Notes: generated from the letters alone by a model not told the origin. A stretch of DNA of 64,000 nucleotides from Paenibacillus xylanilyticus (GCF_013359935.1 NZ_JABMCB010000154.1:1-64000); one strand, 5' to 3'; counted from the first letter of the stretch, positions 33,868-43,397 are shown. Numbers and translations: made by a program.

Positions 33868-36800
33868 CTATTGATCCTGCCCTGTCCCTGTAACATGCAA
33901 CACACCATCTTCATCAACGGAAGCAGAGACCAGTGTAGGTACAGGTGGCAGGTCTACAACAAATTTACTAGCGACTATTTCTTTCGGTTCTCCCAGTATG
34001 GAACCTGCTTTTGGAGTAATGCGATAACTGTATTCTGTATTTAACTCCAATCCAACATCCTTGTACGTACTTTGCGTTGTCAGATTGTAGGTTTTAAGAA
34101 CAGCTCCGTTAAGCATGCGTTCCAGCTTATAACCAGTAGCTCCATCGACTTTATCCCACACAAGTGTATTCGTGTTTTTGGTCTGTGTTTTTACTTCGAA
34201 CCGTGTCATTTTTAAGTTTTGTTTAACCAAACCATTTTTGATTGCAGTGATACGTTTATTAAGTTGTGTTTTTCTTGAACTTGTTTTCAGCTGACCCACT
34301 GCAACAGATGCTAATTCATAGTCGTTTTCTAGCAAGCTAGTTTCAGCAAATTCTACAAGTGTTTCAGCGTCCATGATCAACTCATCATCTGTGCGAGTAG
34401 TATCTATCTTCGTTTTAAGAGCTTCAAGTTTTGTTAGCATATCGCTCTTAGATGAATCCGGAAGAGGATTTACCAAAGCTAGGGCATAATAATAGGTATC
34501 CCACGTTTTTGCACTTGTTGCACGGGTTACAGCTAAATTAGCATTCTGTACGGCTTTTGTGAGGCTCACTTCGGCCTGCAGCTTAGCTAAGCTCTCTGTT
34601 AGTGCATTTTTCTCCATACTTGCCGGCAAAGCATCAATAGCTGTTTTAGCCTTCGTCAGATCCGCTTGTTTTTTCGAACTCTCAGCTGCACTTAATTTCT
34701 CTTTTGCAGCATTGATTGCATCCTGGCTTTCTCCTACAGTCGTGATCTTCAATTGAACATCGTTAAGAATTTCAACCAGATAAGATTTCCATGCACCTTC
34801 TCTGAGCTTGTCCACGAGGCCTTTAGCCGTATCCAGATCAGTCTGCAGCTGACTTTCTTCGGCTTTGAAAACAGCCTCTTTTGCTGGACCAAGATTCAGT
34901 TTAAAGTCAATAATGGATTGGACACTATCCAGCCGAAGATTCAGTTTAGATTGATCCTCAGGTTTCAGCTCAGCTACCTGAGTTCGAGCAACATCTACGT
35001 CCTCTTGATTTCTAGACAGTTCTGCAACCCGGACCGAATTTGTTGCTTCAGCCAGTTGATTATTGTACTTGTCTCTTTCATCAATGATGTTTTGCAACGC
35101 ATCAAGACGGCTTTGGAATGCAGTTTGATCAACTGGAAGCAAGGAGTTTACGAGTTCACGCGCATCATCCAGGTCATCTTGCAGCACTGTTGATTCTGCC
35201 TTCTTTACAGCATCTTCCGCTTCCTGTAGCTTTTCTTGATAGTTTTTATTAGAATCGATCAACTCTTGAACCACATCAAGCCGTGTACCAAGCGTCGCTT
35301 TATCATAGGCTCTCAGTGCTTTGATTAAGTTACGAGCAGCTGTAACATCCTCTTGTAACAAGCTTGTTTCAGCCTTCTCAACGGCTTGTGTAGCCAATTT
35401 TAAGGTTTGTTCATAAGAATCATCAATGATCTCTTGAAGATTATCGAGGCGCTCTGATAAGTCGACCTGATCTTTGTCTTTCAGTTTGTCTACCAGATCT
35501 CTAGCATGATCAAGATCGGCTTGATCCTTTGTCGATTCTGCCTTGTTAACCGCTTCAATTGCTTCTTCCAGTTGCTTTGTATATTCTTGATCACCGTTAA
35601 TCTCCGTTTGGATTTTATCCAATCTTGCTGTAAGTGCTGCTTGGTCTCTAGTGCGCAATTTCAGCACCAAGGATCTCGCCGTATCTACATCCACTTGGGA
35701 TTTAGACAATTCTGCCTTTGCAACAGCATTTTTAGTTTCTGCAAGTTGAATTTGATAAGCCTTCTCGGCAACGATTTTATCTTGGACAGTATTAAGGCGA
35801 TTCTGAAGATTAGCTTTATCTCTTTTTGTAGCCTCATCATATGGGTTTAGATCATTAACAAAATTCCACGCTTTTTCCACATCATCCTGTATTTCAGTTA
35901 CCTCAGCTCTCATAACAAAAGCAAGTGCTAGATTATATTGATCAATATAATCAATCTTGCCTTGTACAACGTCCAGTCGTGCTGTAAGATCTACCTGGTC
36001 TTCATCTCTCAGCATAGCAACTAACACTCTTGCTGTTTCAAGCTCTGTTTGTAACAAAGAGGCTTCCGCATTTTCCGTAGCAATCGTAGCGGAACGGACC
36101 TTGTTAGCATAATCCTTTTCCTCGTTAATAATGGTTTGAACTGCATGCAGCCGTAAATCCAAATTACCACGTTCAAAACCTGCACGAAGAGAGGAAACGA
36201 GTAAACGAGCAGCATCAACATCTACTTGTAATTTACTTTGCTCTGCCTTTTCTACAGCTGCGGTTGCCTCAGCGACTTGTTGTGCATGCGCTTTATCTAA
36301 CTCAGCTTGTACAGCATTTAATCTTGTATATAGCATATTTTTATTCACTTGGTCTGCCTGACTCATTTCACTTACCAATTGACGGGCTGTGTCCACATCT
36401 GTTTGGGAAAGCGATCGTTCAGCTTGTAATACACCTGCAAGTGCTTTTTCAAAAGTATCTAATCGTTGTTGAACGACATCCAAACGATCCGAAAGATCTT
36501 TTTTATCTGTTTCCTTTAATTCACTTACAGATGCTCGTGCAGCATCAATCATAAATTGATCGAGTATGGATTCAGCATCTTCAACGGCTTTTTTGGCCGC
36601 CAAAAGTTTATTAGCGTAATCCGCATCACCATCAATCCAAGTTTGGACTGCGTCTAAACGAGCAGAAAGTTCGTCCTTTACAGTTCCACGAATCAGTTCT
36701 ACCTTATCGCGTGCTGCATCCACATCGCTCTGTGTCTTGGATGTTTCAGCTTTGATAACCGCATCTGTAGCATCCTGTACCTTCTGTTTATACATAGGAT

Positions 36801-38886
36801 CATTTTGATCAACGATTTCTTGAACAGCGTCTAGACGTGCATTCAAGGATTCTCTGTTTTCATCTTTCAAGGCTAAATTAGCAACAAATTCTCTTGCTTC
36901 ATCAATATAAACCTGTTGCTTCATTACTTCCGCTAAGAAAACCTTACCGATACCTGAAGCATAGTTATCTTCTAAATATAGAAAATCAATAACATAGCTT
37001 GCTTCAGAGTATTTCCCGTACTGATTAGTTGCTCTTGCATAGTAAGTTGTATCTTTTTGAACGTATATCCCAGACGAAGTACCATAATCGGCCCAATAAT
37101 CGTTACCCTCTGATCTATATTGACGTTTAGTTGCATCAGATGGCCAGTTAATGATTAGCGTAGTCGTACCATCTTTATCACTCGTATCTTTAAGCGTAAA
37201 GGTTGGCGGTGCTGGGACTGAATCATCGATTGCACTAATCGTAAATTCGTTAATATCCGAGGAAACTCCATATTCATTCGTGACACGTGCTTCAAGTAGT
37301 CCATTCTCTATGAAGGTTACTGTTTCACCTGAGTTTACAGTTGTCCATTCACCATTCTTAAAACGATATTCCAGTTTCAACTCATCAACACTTGTCGGAC
37401 TAGTAAAAAGAATTATCATCTCATTATTACTGTACTTAGCAGTCATTTCAGGTTTCGCAGGCTTGCTACCAATCCCCTTAATCAAGTACGTTCCAACTTT
37501 CGATGTTCCTTGTGGATTGGTTACTCTTGCCTCAAGTGTTCCATTCTCAGATAAAGTGATGGTATCTCCGGAATTGATCGTTTTCCACCCGGAGCCGTTA
37601 AACCGATATTCCAGTATAAGTGTTGTATAGTAATCTGGATTTGTAATGGTAACATCGATTGTGTTGTCCTTCACTTGGCCCACTTTAAAAGTCGGATCCG
37701 CCAGTTGCTGGTTTGCAACATTCAGCAATACAGGTACTTTTACAGCGTTCTGTTTGAATCCAAGTTGGCCGACCGAACTATTACCCCAACCCCAGACGTT
37801 TCCATCATGATCAATAGCAACAGCATGATAAGAGCCCATATAGATATTTTTAATATTCAATGAATTATTGACCAGGACAGGCCGTGGATTTGTATTTTCT
37901 TTTGCATCTGCAAGTGTACCGGAAGAACTTGTTCCGGCACCCCACACTGATCCATCCGAACGTACGACTAAAGAGCTTCTAGATGATATAGCGATGTCAA
38001 TAACATCGTGAATTTGAGCATCTTCACCAGTATTCAAGGTGCCAAACTTATGTGGAGAAGTCGCATAAGTAAGGATGCTACCAGACGAATTTCCATAACC
38101 AGTTTGTCCATAATCTGTCTTTCCCCAGCCCCAAACCGTACCATCATTCTTTAACGCCAACGTTGAGAACTCGTGACTTACAACTTTCTTGACGTTTGTA
38201 AGTACTTGAACCGGAGCCGTGACTGAAGTTCGATCACCATTTCCAACCTGTCCATAGTCATTACTTCCCCATGCCCAGAGGGTTCCGTCGCTTTTGATTG
38301 CATATGGTGTTCTATAACCGGCAACAATCTGTACGACATCGGTGAGACCGGCGACCTGTTTTGGGATATGCTTCGTTCCGTCTTCGCTCTCCCAGTACAT
38401 TTTGCCCCAGGTCCATACCGTACCGTCACTTTTCAGCGCCATGGAGTAGCTGATTCCGGAAGCAACTTGGATTACATCACTGATTCCCTCTACTAGTTGA
38501 GGGGTATTAACATCATTGCGACTAGCATTTCCTAAACGACTACTACCGATAGATTGGCCCCAGGCATATACACGACCATCTGAACGGACAGCTAATGTAG
38601 CGTCTTGGCCATAGGCAACATCAACAATGTTATCCAATCCAAATTGATTAAAAAACAGAACATTAGTCCGTTCATTAGTAGCTAGTTGGTACTCCGCGTT
38701 GTCACCCGTTCCATACCAATTGTTATCGCTTGTTTGGATCAGCGTCGTGTCATAATTTAAAGCAGCCTTGACTCCTGTAAAAGACGAAGCTGCACTTGTT
38801 TTATCTGGGTATATAAATGAACCAGATAGCATGGATGCTGCGATCACAGCCGACAACATCCCTTTCAAAAATCTACGCTTCTTCAT
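33868..38886 (-). CDS. Giant secreted RCC1 / Cry1Ac-D-VI-like repeat protein
   Basis: The 1672-residue product has a signal peptide (MKKRRFLKGMLSAVIAASML). Residues about 40-390 are RCC1-like blades (VYAWGQSIGSSRLGNA, VWTWGKMYWESEDG, LWAWGSNDYGQVGNG). Residues about 395-660 hold Ig/FN3-like modules (LEYRFNGSGWKTINSGDT, RYEN-like repeats). Residues about 660-1560 are some 14 helical repeats of about 62 residues with AExS--Q-DVD-AR--V and RLD-VQ--ID, as in Paenibacillaceae proteins related to Cry1Ac domain VI. An FN3-like C-terminus (ATGYKLERMLNGAVLKTY) ends at TAG. It is likely a long wall or fibre protein; no SLH domain is seen in this frame. Confidence 0.85.
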   Translation of the reverse strand: MKKRRFLKGMLSAVIAASMLSGSFIYPDKTSAASSFTGVKAALNYDTTLIQTSDNNWYGTGDNAEYQLATNERTNVLFFNQFGLDNIVDVAYGQDATLAVRSDGRVYAWGQSIGSSRLGNASRNDVNTPQLVEGISDVIQVASGISYSMALKSDGTVWTWGKMYWESEDGTKHIPKQVAGLTDVVQIVAGYRTPYAIKSDGTLWAWGSNDYGQVGNGDRTSVTAPVQVLTNVKKVVSHEFSTLALKNDGTVWGWGKTDYGQTGYGNSSGSILTYATSPHKFGTLNTGEDAQIHDVIDIAISSRSSLVVRSDGSVWGAGTSSSGTLADAKENTNPRPVLVNNSLNIKNIYMGSYHAVAIDHDGNVWGWGNSSVGQLGFKQNAVKVPVLLNVANQQLADPTFKVGQVKDNTIDVTITNPDYYTTLILEYRFNGSGWKTINSGDTITLSENGTLEARVTNPQGTSKVGTYLIKGIGSKPAKPEMTAKYSNNEMIILFTSPTSVDELKLEYRFKNGEWTTVNSGETVTFIENGLLEARVTNEYGVSSDINEFTISAIDDSVPAPPTFTLKDTSDKDGTTTLIINWPSDATKRQYRSEGNDYWADYGTSSGIYVQKDTTYYARATNQYGKYSEASYVIDFLYLEDNYASGIGKVFLAEVMKQQVYIDEAREFVANLALKDENRESLNARLDAVQEIVDQNDPMYKQKVQDATDAVIKAETSKTQSDVDAARDKVELIRGTVKDELSARLDAVQTWIDGDADYANKLLAAKKAVEDAESILDQFMIDAARASVSELKETDKKDLSDRLDVVQQRLDTFEKALAGVLQAERSLSQTDVDTARQLVSEMSQADQVNKNMLYTRLNAVQAELDKAHAQQVAEATAAVEKAEQSKLQVDVDAARLLVSSLRAGFERGNLDLRLHAVQTIINEEKDYANKVRSATIATENAEASLLQTELETARVLVAMLRDEDQVDLTARLDVVQGKIDYIDQYNLALAFVMRAEVTEIQDDVEKAWNFVNDLNPYDEATKRDKANLQNRLNTVQDKIVAEKAYQIQLAETKNAVAKAELSKSQVDVDTARSLVLKLRTRDQAALTARLDKIQTEINGDQEYTKQLEEAIEAVNKAESTKDQADLDHARDLVDKLKDKDQVDLSERLDNLQEIIDDSYEQTLKLATQAVEKAETSLLQEDVTAARNLIKALRAYDKATLGTRLDVVQELIDSNKNYQEKLQEAEDAVKKAESTVLQDDLDDARELVNSLLPVDQTAFQSRLDALQNIIDERDKYNNQLAEATNSVRVAELSRNQEDVDVARTQVAELKPEDQSKLNLRLDSVQSIIDFKLNLGPAKEAVFKAEESQLQTDLDTAKGLVDKLREGAWKSYLVEILNDVQLKITTVGESQDAINAAKEKLSAAESSKKQADLTKAKTAIDALPASMEKNALTESLAKLQAEVSLTKAVQNANLAVTRATSAKTWDTYYYALALVNPLPDSSKSDMLTKLEALKTKIDTTRTDDELIMDAETLVEFAETSLLENDYELASVAVGQLKTSSRKTQLNKRITAIKNGLVKQNLKMTRFEVKTQTKNTNTLVWDKVDGATGYKLERMLNGAVLKTYNLTTQSTYKDVGLELNTEYSYRITPKAGSILGEPKEIVASKFVVDLPPVPTLVSASVDEDGVLHVTGTGQDQ

Positions 38887-39084
38887 TTCTTGCTTTCACT
38901 CTCCATCTATGTAATATTTTTATCATCGCTTTTAATGATACATGTTTTAACGAGATTTGTAGGCAACCAGACGAGTACATTATGTTCCCCAAACGGGTAC
39001 ATTTTCGAAGAGATTTAAGTAAGTACTACATTTATGTAAAATACATGTAAATCGTTGGAGCGGCCCAATAAGTTCACAAAAAAA
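38887..39084. promoter_or_regulatory. Promoter region of the giant repeat-protein gene
   Basis: The 5' region is AT-rich and contains ATGTAAAATACATGTAAATC at about 39030-39050, with half-sites similar to but not spaced like the 22-bp CATG palindrome. No coding potential is visible. Confidence 0.35.
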
Positions 39085-39113
39085 ACTAGCCAATGTTTTT
39101 ACCACTGGCTAGC
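39081..39113 (-). terminator. Terminator after the 39120 gene remnant
   Basis: GCTAGCCA and TGGCTAG arms form a stem around GTGGTAAAAACAT, followed by TTTTTTTT on the minus strand. It survives from the gene whose 3' end is still present. Confidence 0.85.
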
Positions 39114-39119
39114 TTGTCT

Positions 39120-39289
39120 TTACTGTAACGTAATATCGTGCGAAACAGGTTCGCTGTAATCGGATCCTCTTTTTCCTTTGACAGTAATCGTATATGTTCC
39201 TGCTGGAGTCGTCTTTACTGATCTACGGATGATTTCGTAAGAAACTCCTCAACGACCTTGAGTCTCTTGTTTTTTAGATGAACTGTTTT
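39120..39289 (-). pseudogene. 3' remnant of a paralogue of the giant repeat protein
   Basis: Minus-strand codons read VHLKNKRLKVVE, then (after a one-base shift) GVSYEIIRRSVKTTPAGTY and TITVKGKRGSDYSEP, ending ITLQ and TAA 39122-39120. This matches the end of the 33376 frame (IVYTFKRSASSM, YTLLIKGKRGS). It is cut on the right by the TnpB element. Confidence 0.7.
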
Positions 39290-39430
39290 GTGAACTACTC
39301 CGACTAATCTACCGTTAGAAGTCGGAGCTTCTTGGGAAGAACCCATACTTGACCCGGATGGCATACATTCGAGCAGCGGTTAGGTTTATCAGCCAAGCGA
39401 TTCCCGCAGTTCCTGCGGTTCGGTGTTCGT
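39290..39430 (-). ncRNA. Predicted omega-RNA (reRNA) scaffold at the right end
   Basis: TnpB nucleases use an RNA made from the 3' end of tnpB and the right end. Here, after the stop codon, come CGAACCGCAGGAACTGCGG and CTCCGACT---AGTCGGAG hairpins and the end GTAGTTCAC. The guide would begin AAAACAGTTCATCTAAAA in the interrupted gene. Confidence 0.5.
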
Positions 39431-40569
39431 TAAAGGGAGTTGGTTAGATTTATCAGGCGCAGGCCTGCAGCTCGAATATTCAAACTCGCGTTAACGTCCC
39501 GGTCATGCTGAACACCGCAGCTGGGACAACTCCACTCCCGGATATGTAGCTCTTTCTTTCCATCCTGATGTCCGCAAACGGAACAGATCTGGCTAGAAGC
39601 GAACCAGCGTCTGATCGGTATCACTTGTTTCCCGTACCAAGTTGCTTTATAGGTTAGTTTGGATAAGAAGCTCGACCAAGAGACATCGTGAAGGGAGCGG
39701 GCCCACCGACGATGTCGTACCATGCTTTGAATATTCAGTGATTCCACAAAGATCACGTCGTGGTTGTTGACGAGATCTGTACTTCGCTTATGAAGATAGT
39801 CGTTTCGTTGATGGGCTATTTTTTCATGCAGCTTGGCGACGACTATACGCTGCTTTTGGTAGTTGCGGCTTTCTGCGAGCAAGCGCCCCTGTTTCTTCGC
39901 GACTTGGGCTCTGTGAGAGAGTTTACGCTGTGCCTTAGCGAGCTTGACCGCCGTCTTCGCCAGGTGCTTTGGGTTCAGAATCTTCGTTGAATCCGAGAGC
40001 ACAGCCATATGAGTCAAGCCCAAATCCATACCGATAATGGAGCCGGTTTTAGGCTTCTGCTGCACATCGGTTTCGCACAAAATGGAGACGTAAAACTTCC
40101 CCGATGCTGCTTGGGAAATCGTCGCCGACTTGATCATCCCTCGGGGGTGTCGATGTAACTTGATACGCACCGGCTTCATTTTTGGCAGCTTCAAATACCG
40201 ACCGTCCACAATCGCAATCGTACCGTTTTGATTATTTGTGGTGTAGGACTGTAACGGATTCTTACGCGATTTCCACTTTGGAAAACCTGCGGCTGGACGT
40301 TTGAAGAATTGTTGATACGCCTTGTTCAAGTGGAGCTGCGCGTTAGCAAGTGCCAAACTGTCGACTTCTTTCAAAAAAGGAAATTCTTTTTTGTACCGAG
40401 CTGGCGTAGGTAACTTGATTTTCTCGCCGCTTTCCTGACTTCTTTTAAACGATTCAATCCGGTCGTTGAGCATGAGGTTGTAGACTTTACGAACGCAGCC
40501 AAACGTTTTGATAAAGAATTCTTCTTGTTCAGAATTAGGAACTAATCGATATCGATAAGCTTTCAGCAT
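39430..40569 (-). CDS. tnpB: TnpB RNA-guided endonuclease
   Basis: TnpB cuts DNA guided by the element's omega-RNA and helps retention of IS605-type elements. ATG 40569 (MLKAYRYRLVPNSEQEEFF) fits the family start; GAAGGTG lies upstream, while the frame to 40617 is probably not used. The 379-residue protein has the N-terminal helix-turn-helix region, RuvC I GMDLGL (about 185), RuvC II FVESL (about 275), zinc knuckles CSVCG and CPSCG and RuvC III DRDVNASLNI (about 360). All three acidic residues are present, so it looks active. Length is normal. Confidence 0.92.
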   Translation of the reverse strand: MLKAYRYRLVPNSEQEEFFIKTFGCVRKVYNLMLNDRIESFKRSQESGEKIKLPTPARYKKEFPFLKEVDSLALANAQLHLNKAYQQFFKRPAAGFPKWKSRKNPLQSYTTNNQNGTIAIVDGRYLKLPKMKPVRIKLHRHPRGMIKSATISQAASGKFYVSILCETDVQQKPKTGSIIGMDLGLTHMAVLSDSTKILNPKHLAKTAVKLAKAQRKLSHRAQVAKKQGRLLAESRNYQKQRIVVAKLHEKIAHQRNDYLHKRSTDLVNNHDVIFVESLNIQSMVRHRRWARSLHDVSWSSFLSKLTYKATWYGKQVIPIRRWFASSQICSVCGHQDGKKELHIREWSCPSCGVQHDRDVNASLNIRAAGLRLINLTNSL

Positions 40570-40652
40570 CGGGTTCACCTTCGTTCTATTCGAAGATTTC
40601 GGAACACACGTTCTCATTTATCTATACTAGCGGATTCGCCTTGAAAAATCAA

Positions 40653-40850
40653 ACCGTTTGTCATTCATCGTTTTATTACTTTCTGCTCGTTCTACAGAAC
40701 TGTAGCATACCAAAGGACCATTTCTTCTACTTATGCACTTCAACACCCCTTACCCCTTCGTCAATATTCCTTTTAGCAGTACCATTAACAAGTAAATCGA
40801 AGCGATATCCTGCTGCGGACGTATTTAAACTCAGGGCTCAACGTCTTCCC
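40653..40850 (-). pseudogene. 5' flanking remnant of the interrupted FN3-type gene
   Basis: In broken frames the minus strand reads TSAAGYRFDLLVNGTAKRNI and, after a shift, ERAESNKTMNDKRFD, similar to ATGYKLERMLNG and DPEDKRF of the giant protein. At least one stop and one frameshift are present. It adjoins the left end of the TnpB element. Confidence 0.5.
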
Positions 40851-40986
40851 ATCACAAACCATTGACGTCGTGGTGGCTGCAGCTTTCCCTGGCTGATATA
40901 TACTATTGTGCACAAGATCATCAAGATAAGCACCCATAACTTTACCTTTCGAGTCATCTGATTATTGAGCTTATCTTTTGATATTA

Positions 40987-41016
40987 AAAGAGCACCTTCG
41001 AAGGAAGGTGCTCTTT
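40987..41016 (-). terminator. Terminator after the first pilin-like gene
   Basis: AAAGAGCACCTTC and GAAGGTGCTCTTTT arms form a perfect stem about 10 bases after the stop codon (minus strand). Confidence 0.85.
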
Positions 41017-41024
41017 GGGTTGTT

Positions 41025-41261
41025 TTACTGGCGGATCCAGCCATCTGGGGTTCCAGAAGGGTTTGTATCCGGATCGATACCGCCGGTAGCGACTGTATCC
41101 ATGTTTGTGAGAACTGTGTTACTGGAGTCACGCATGTATTGGGATACCAGGAAGCCTACACCTACCGCGAGGGCGATCCCTCCCAACATCAACATTCCAT
41201 TTTCAGTCGTTAAGGATGCGGACTGTTCGTTTTTCATCCAGTTACGGATTTTTTTGCTCAT
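41025..41261 (-). CDS. Small pilin-like membrane protein, copy A
   Basis: ATG 41261 follows TGGAGGTG. The 78-residue product is MSKKIRNWMKNEQSASLTT, then the hydrophobic segment GMLMLGGIALAVGVGFLVSQ, and a polar tail ending TPDGWIRQ. A basic start, an E just before a single hydrophobic helix and a short tail are the plan of Flp-type and related pilins. From residue 9 on it is nearly identical to copy B 190 bases upstream. The nearby VirB11/TadA-like ATPase at 52.1 kb might act on it (inference). It could also be a minor structural peptide of a transfer channel. Confidence 0.6.
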   Translation of the reverse strand: MSKKIRNWMKNEQSASLTTENGMLMLGGIALAVGVGFLVSQYMRDSSNTVLTNMDTVATGGIDPDTNPSGTPDGWIRQ

Positions 41262-41690
41262 GAACTTCTTCACCTCCATTGAAATATTTATAAATCCTTT
41301 GTCAAATATTAAACGTATTAAGTATTAATAAGACGTTGTTACACGAATTTTTCTTATGATACTCGCCATAATCATTCATCTAGGGGCGTCAGAGGTTCTC
41401 TCCGTCTACCAGAGATGAACAAGGACGGGCCTGAAGTTATCAGTGTATTATTGGCGAATCCAGCCGTCTGGTGTACCTGATGGATTTGTATCCGGATCGA
41501 TACCGCCGGCAGCGACTGTGTCCATGTTGGTCAGTACTGTATTGCTTGAGTCACGCATGTATTGGGATACCAGGAAGCCTACACCTACCGCGAGGGCGAT
41601 CCCTCCCAACATCAACATTCCGTTTTCCGTCGTAAGAGATGCGGATTGTTCGTTTTTCATCCAGTTTGTAACTTTTGTTTTTGCAGCTTG
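41025..41690 (-). repeat. Tandem duplication covering the two pilin-like genes
   Basis: About 215 bases of coding sequence (41025-41245 and 41448-41680) are nearly identical at the base level; TACCAGGAAGCCTACACCTA is present in both. The upstream regions differ. Confidence 0.85.
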
Positions 41691-41696
41691 AATCAT
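41448..41696 (-). CDS. Small pilin-like membrane protein, copy B
   Basis: The 82-residue product differs from copy A in its first residues (MIQAAKTKVTNWMKNEQSAS) and one substitution (A for T in TVAAGGIDP). Its start has GGAGG within AGGAATAAAAG at 41702-41711. The mature region from NEQSAS is otherwise the same. Tandem duplication of pilin genes allows dosage or antigen change. No other Tad/Flp genes are adjacent. Confidence 0.6.
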   Translation of the reverse strand: MIQAAKTKVTNWMKNEQSASLTTENGMLMLGGIALAVGVGFLVSQYMRDSSNTVLTNMDTVAAGGIDPDTNPSGTPDGWIRQ

Positions 41697-42035
41697 TTCT
41701 TTTATTCCTCCATATATGTGATTTTTCGGTTAAACCGCTCATTGCCGTTCACCGTTCTACATGAATAATCATACTAAAAATGCTTGGGTTTCGTAAGTTT
41801 CTTATCGGGTACATTTTTATCCCCCTTTGGGTAATTTTCTTGAAATTTAAGAGATAATCCTTACTAAGAGCAAAACAGAATGTAACAAATATATCTAATC
41901 GAATCTAACAGGAGACCCACTACTTAATAATTAGTTGAATATACAAAAGTACGTTTTATATAGTTGTAATAATCCGAAAGATGTATAATATTCTTATAAA
42001 ACGCTTATAAGTTGAATTTTTCGGAGGCTATTTTC
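41697..42035. promoter_or_regulatory. Divergent region between pilin genes and abiH
   Basis: No gene is seen. TATAATATTCTTATAA at about 41986 and TTTTTCGGAGGC at 42018 are a -10-like box and the ribosome site of abiH. The AT content is higher than in flanking DNA. Confidence 0.4.
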
Positions 42036-43271
42036 ATGAAAATATTGGTTATTGGAAATGGATTTGATCTGGCTCATGAATTGCCAACAAAATACAATGA
42101 CTTTTTAGATTTTCTAACATTAATAATAAAAATGTCCAGATATTCTAGCACTACAGTCGATTTTATCTCAAAACAATTAAATGAATCATTTGCTAACATT
42201 CACATCAAAAATTATATTCACAATTTAATTAAAGAAATAACTGAGGAATATAAAAGAAACAACGAGAATGCTGTTTTAAAGTTTTTGAGTCTTAATACTT
42301 TAGTAAACAAGTCAGAAAACAAAGTGCTTCGAGAATTAATTGAGTATACTGAAGGGAATGTGTGGTATGAACATTTCGTTATTGCTAAATCATACATAAA
42401 TGAAGGATGGATAGATTTTGAATCAGAAATTTCTAGAGTGATACAGCTTCTTGAGAAATATAAATCAAATGGGCTATTTGAATTGCAAGATTTAGAAGAG
42501 AAAGAAACCAAGAAAATTGTTTTGTCAGTTAGCACACCAGATGGTAATTCAAAAAAGTTTAGAGTTGATGAGAAACTAATCCAAAACCTTGAATTAGATC
42601 TAAATAAGTTAATACGTAGTCTGGAACTATATCTAGAGGAATGTGTTGGTAAAATTAATATTGATCATATCCTTCCTGACATATACGGGCAAAGATTTAC
42701 CAAAATATTAAGCTTTAATTATACAAACACTTTTAAGAAAATTTATGAGCCTTATTTGATGAAGCTAACCTATGCGCCAAGTCAATTAGAATATGACTTT
42801 ATTCATGGGAAATCAAATATTGAAAATGATCTTGAAACGAACAACATGGTCTTGGGAATCGATGAATACTTAAACAATATGGAAACTAACCAGAATACAT
42901 CTTTTATATTCTTTAAAAAATATTTCCAAAGAATACACAAGGAAACTGGTTGCGAATATAAGGACTGGGTAAGTAATATTCGGAGTTCACACTCCCCAAC
43001 CGAACTCTATATTTTTGGACATTCACTCGATATAACCGATAAGGATGTTATTCGGGAGTTGATTCTAAGCAATAATGTTAAAACTACAATTTTTTACTAC
43101 AACAAAAAAGTATATGCTTCTCAGATTGCAAATTTAGTTAAAGTATTAGGTAAGGATGACCTGATTAGTCGAGTCCACGGTAGCAAAAGGAGTATTACTT
43201 TTAAACAGCAGGAAGGTCTAAAAAGTACAACGTTATCGGAAACATTGGAATTGATAGTTCCAGGTAATTAA
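42036..43271 (+). CDS. abiH: AbiH-family abortive-infection protein
   Basis: ATG 42036 follows TCGGAGG; a longer in-frame ATG (42012) lies before it. The 411-residue protein begins MKILVIGNGFDLAHELPTKY, the AbiH hallmark N-terminus, and later has LSFNYTNTF (about 228), FIHGKS (about 255) and LYIFGHSLD (about 330), all family features. AbiH was described in lactococci as a phage abortive-infection protein; its mechanism is unclear. Codon use is more AT-rich than in neighbours, suggesting transfer. It is a single-gene unit ending at a strong terminator. Confidence 0.87.
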   Translation: MKILVIGNGFDLAHELPTKYNDFLDFLTLIIKMSRYSSTTVDFISKQLNESFANIHIKNYIHNLIKEITEEYKRNNENAVLKFLSLNTLVNKSENKVLRELIEYTEGNVWYEHFVIAKSYINEGWIDFESEISRVIQLLEKYKSNGLFELQDLEEKETKKIVLSVSTPDGNSKKFRVDEKLIQNLELDLNKLIRSLELYLEECVGKINIDHILPDIYGQRFTKILSFNYTNTFKKIYEPYLMKLTYAPSQLEYDFIHGKSNIENDLETNNMVLGIDEYLNNMETNQNTSFIFFKKYFQRIHKETGCEYKDWVSNIRSSHSPTELYIFGHSLDITDKDVIRELILSNNVKTTIFYYNKKVYASQIANLVKVLGKDDLISRVHGSKRSITFKQQEGLKSTTLSETLELIVPGN

Positions 43272-43360
43272 CACGGCTTAGGAAATTTGCAAGCGTATTG
43301 CGACTAAACTGAATTGTATTGAGCAGATTTTTATAAGAATATAGGGAATCAAAATGCATA

Positions 43361-43397
43361 AAAAAACACCTTCATTTATGTAAAGGTGTTTTTTTAT
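43361..43397 (+). terminator. Terminator after abiH
   Basis: AAAAAACACCTTCATTTA and GTAAAGGTGTTTTTTTATT form a stem-loop with seven T, about 90 bases after the stop codon. Confidence 0.85.

Larger units (their letters stand above)
39290..40647 (-). mobile_element. IS605-family (IS1341-type) element with tnpB only
   Basis: The left end abuts TTGAT (40652-40648 on the minus strand), a classic target-adjacent motif for this group, and begins TTTTTCAAGGCGAATCCGC. The right end is predicted at GTAGTTCAC (39298-39290), after a hairpin GCTCCGACT/AGTCGGAG. No tnpA transposase is present, so it is non-autonomous. It has split an FN3-type gene related to the 33.4-38.9 kb locus: remnants flank both ends. 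Boundaries are inferred from motifs and should be regarded as approximate. Confidence 0.7.

Noticed and set aside
39030..39052. TGTAAAATACATGTAAATC as a further copy of the CATG palindrome
   Set aside because: Half-sites are in the wrong order and spacing for the 22-bp palindrome.
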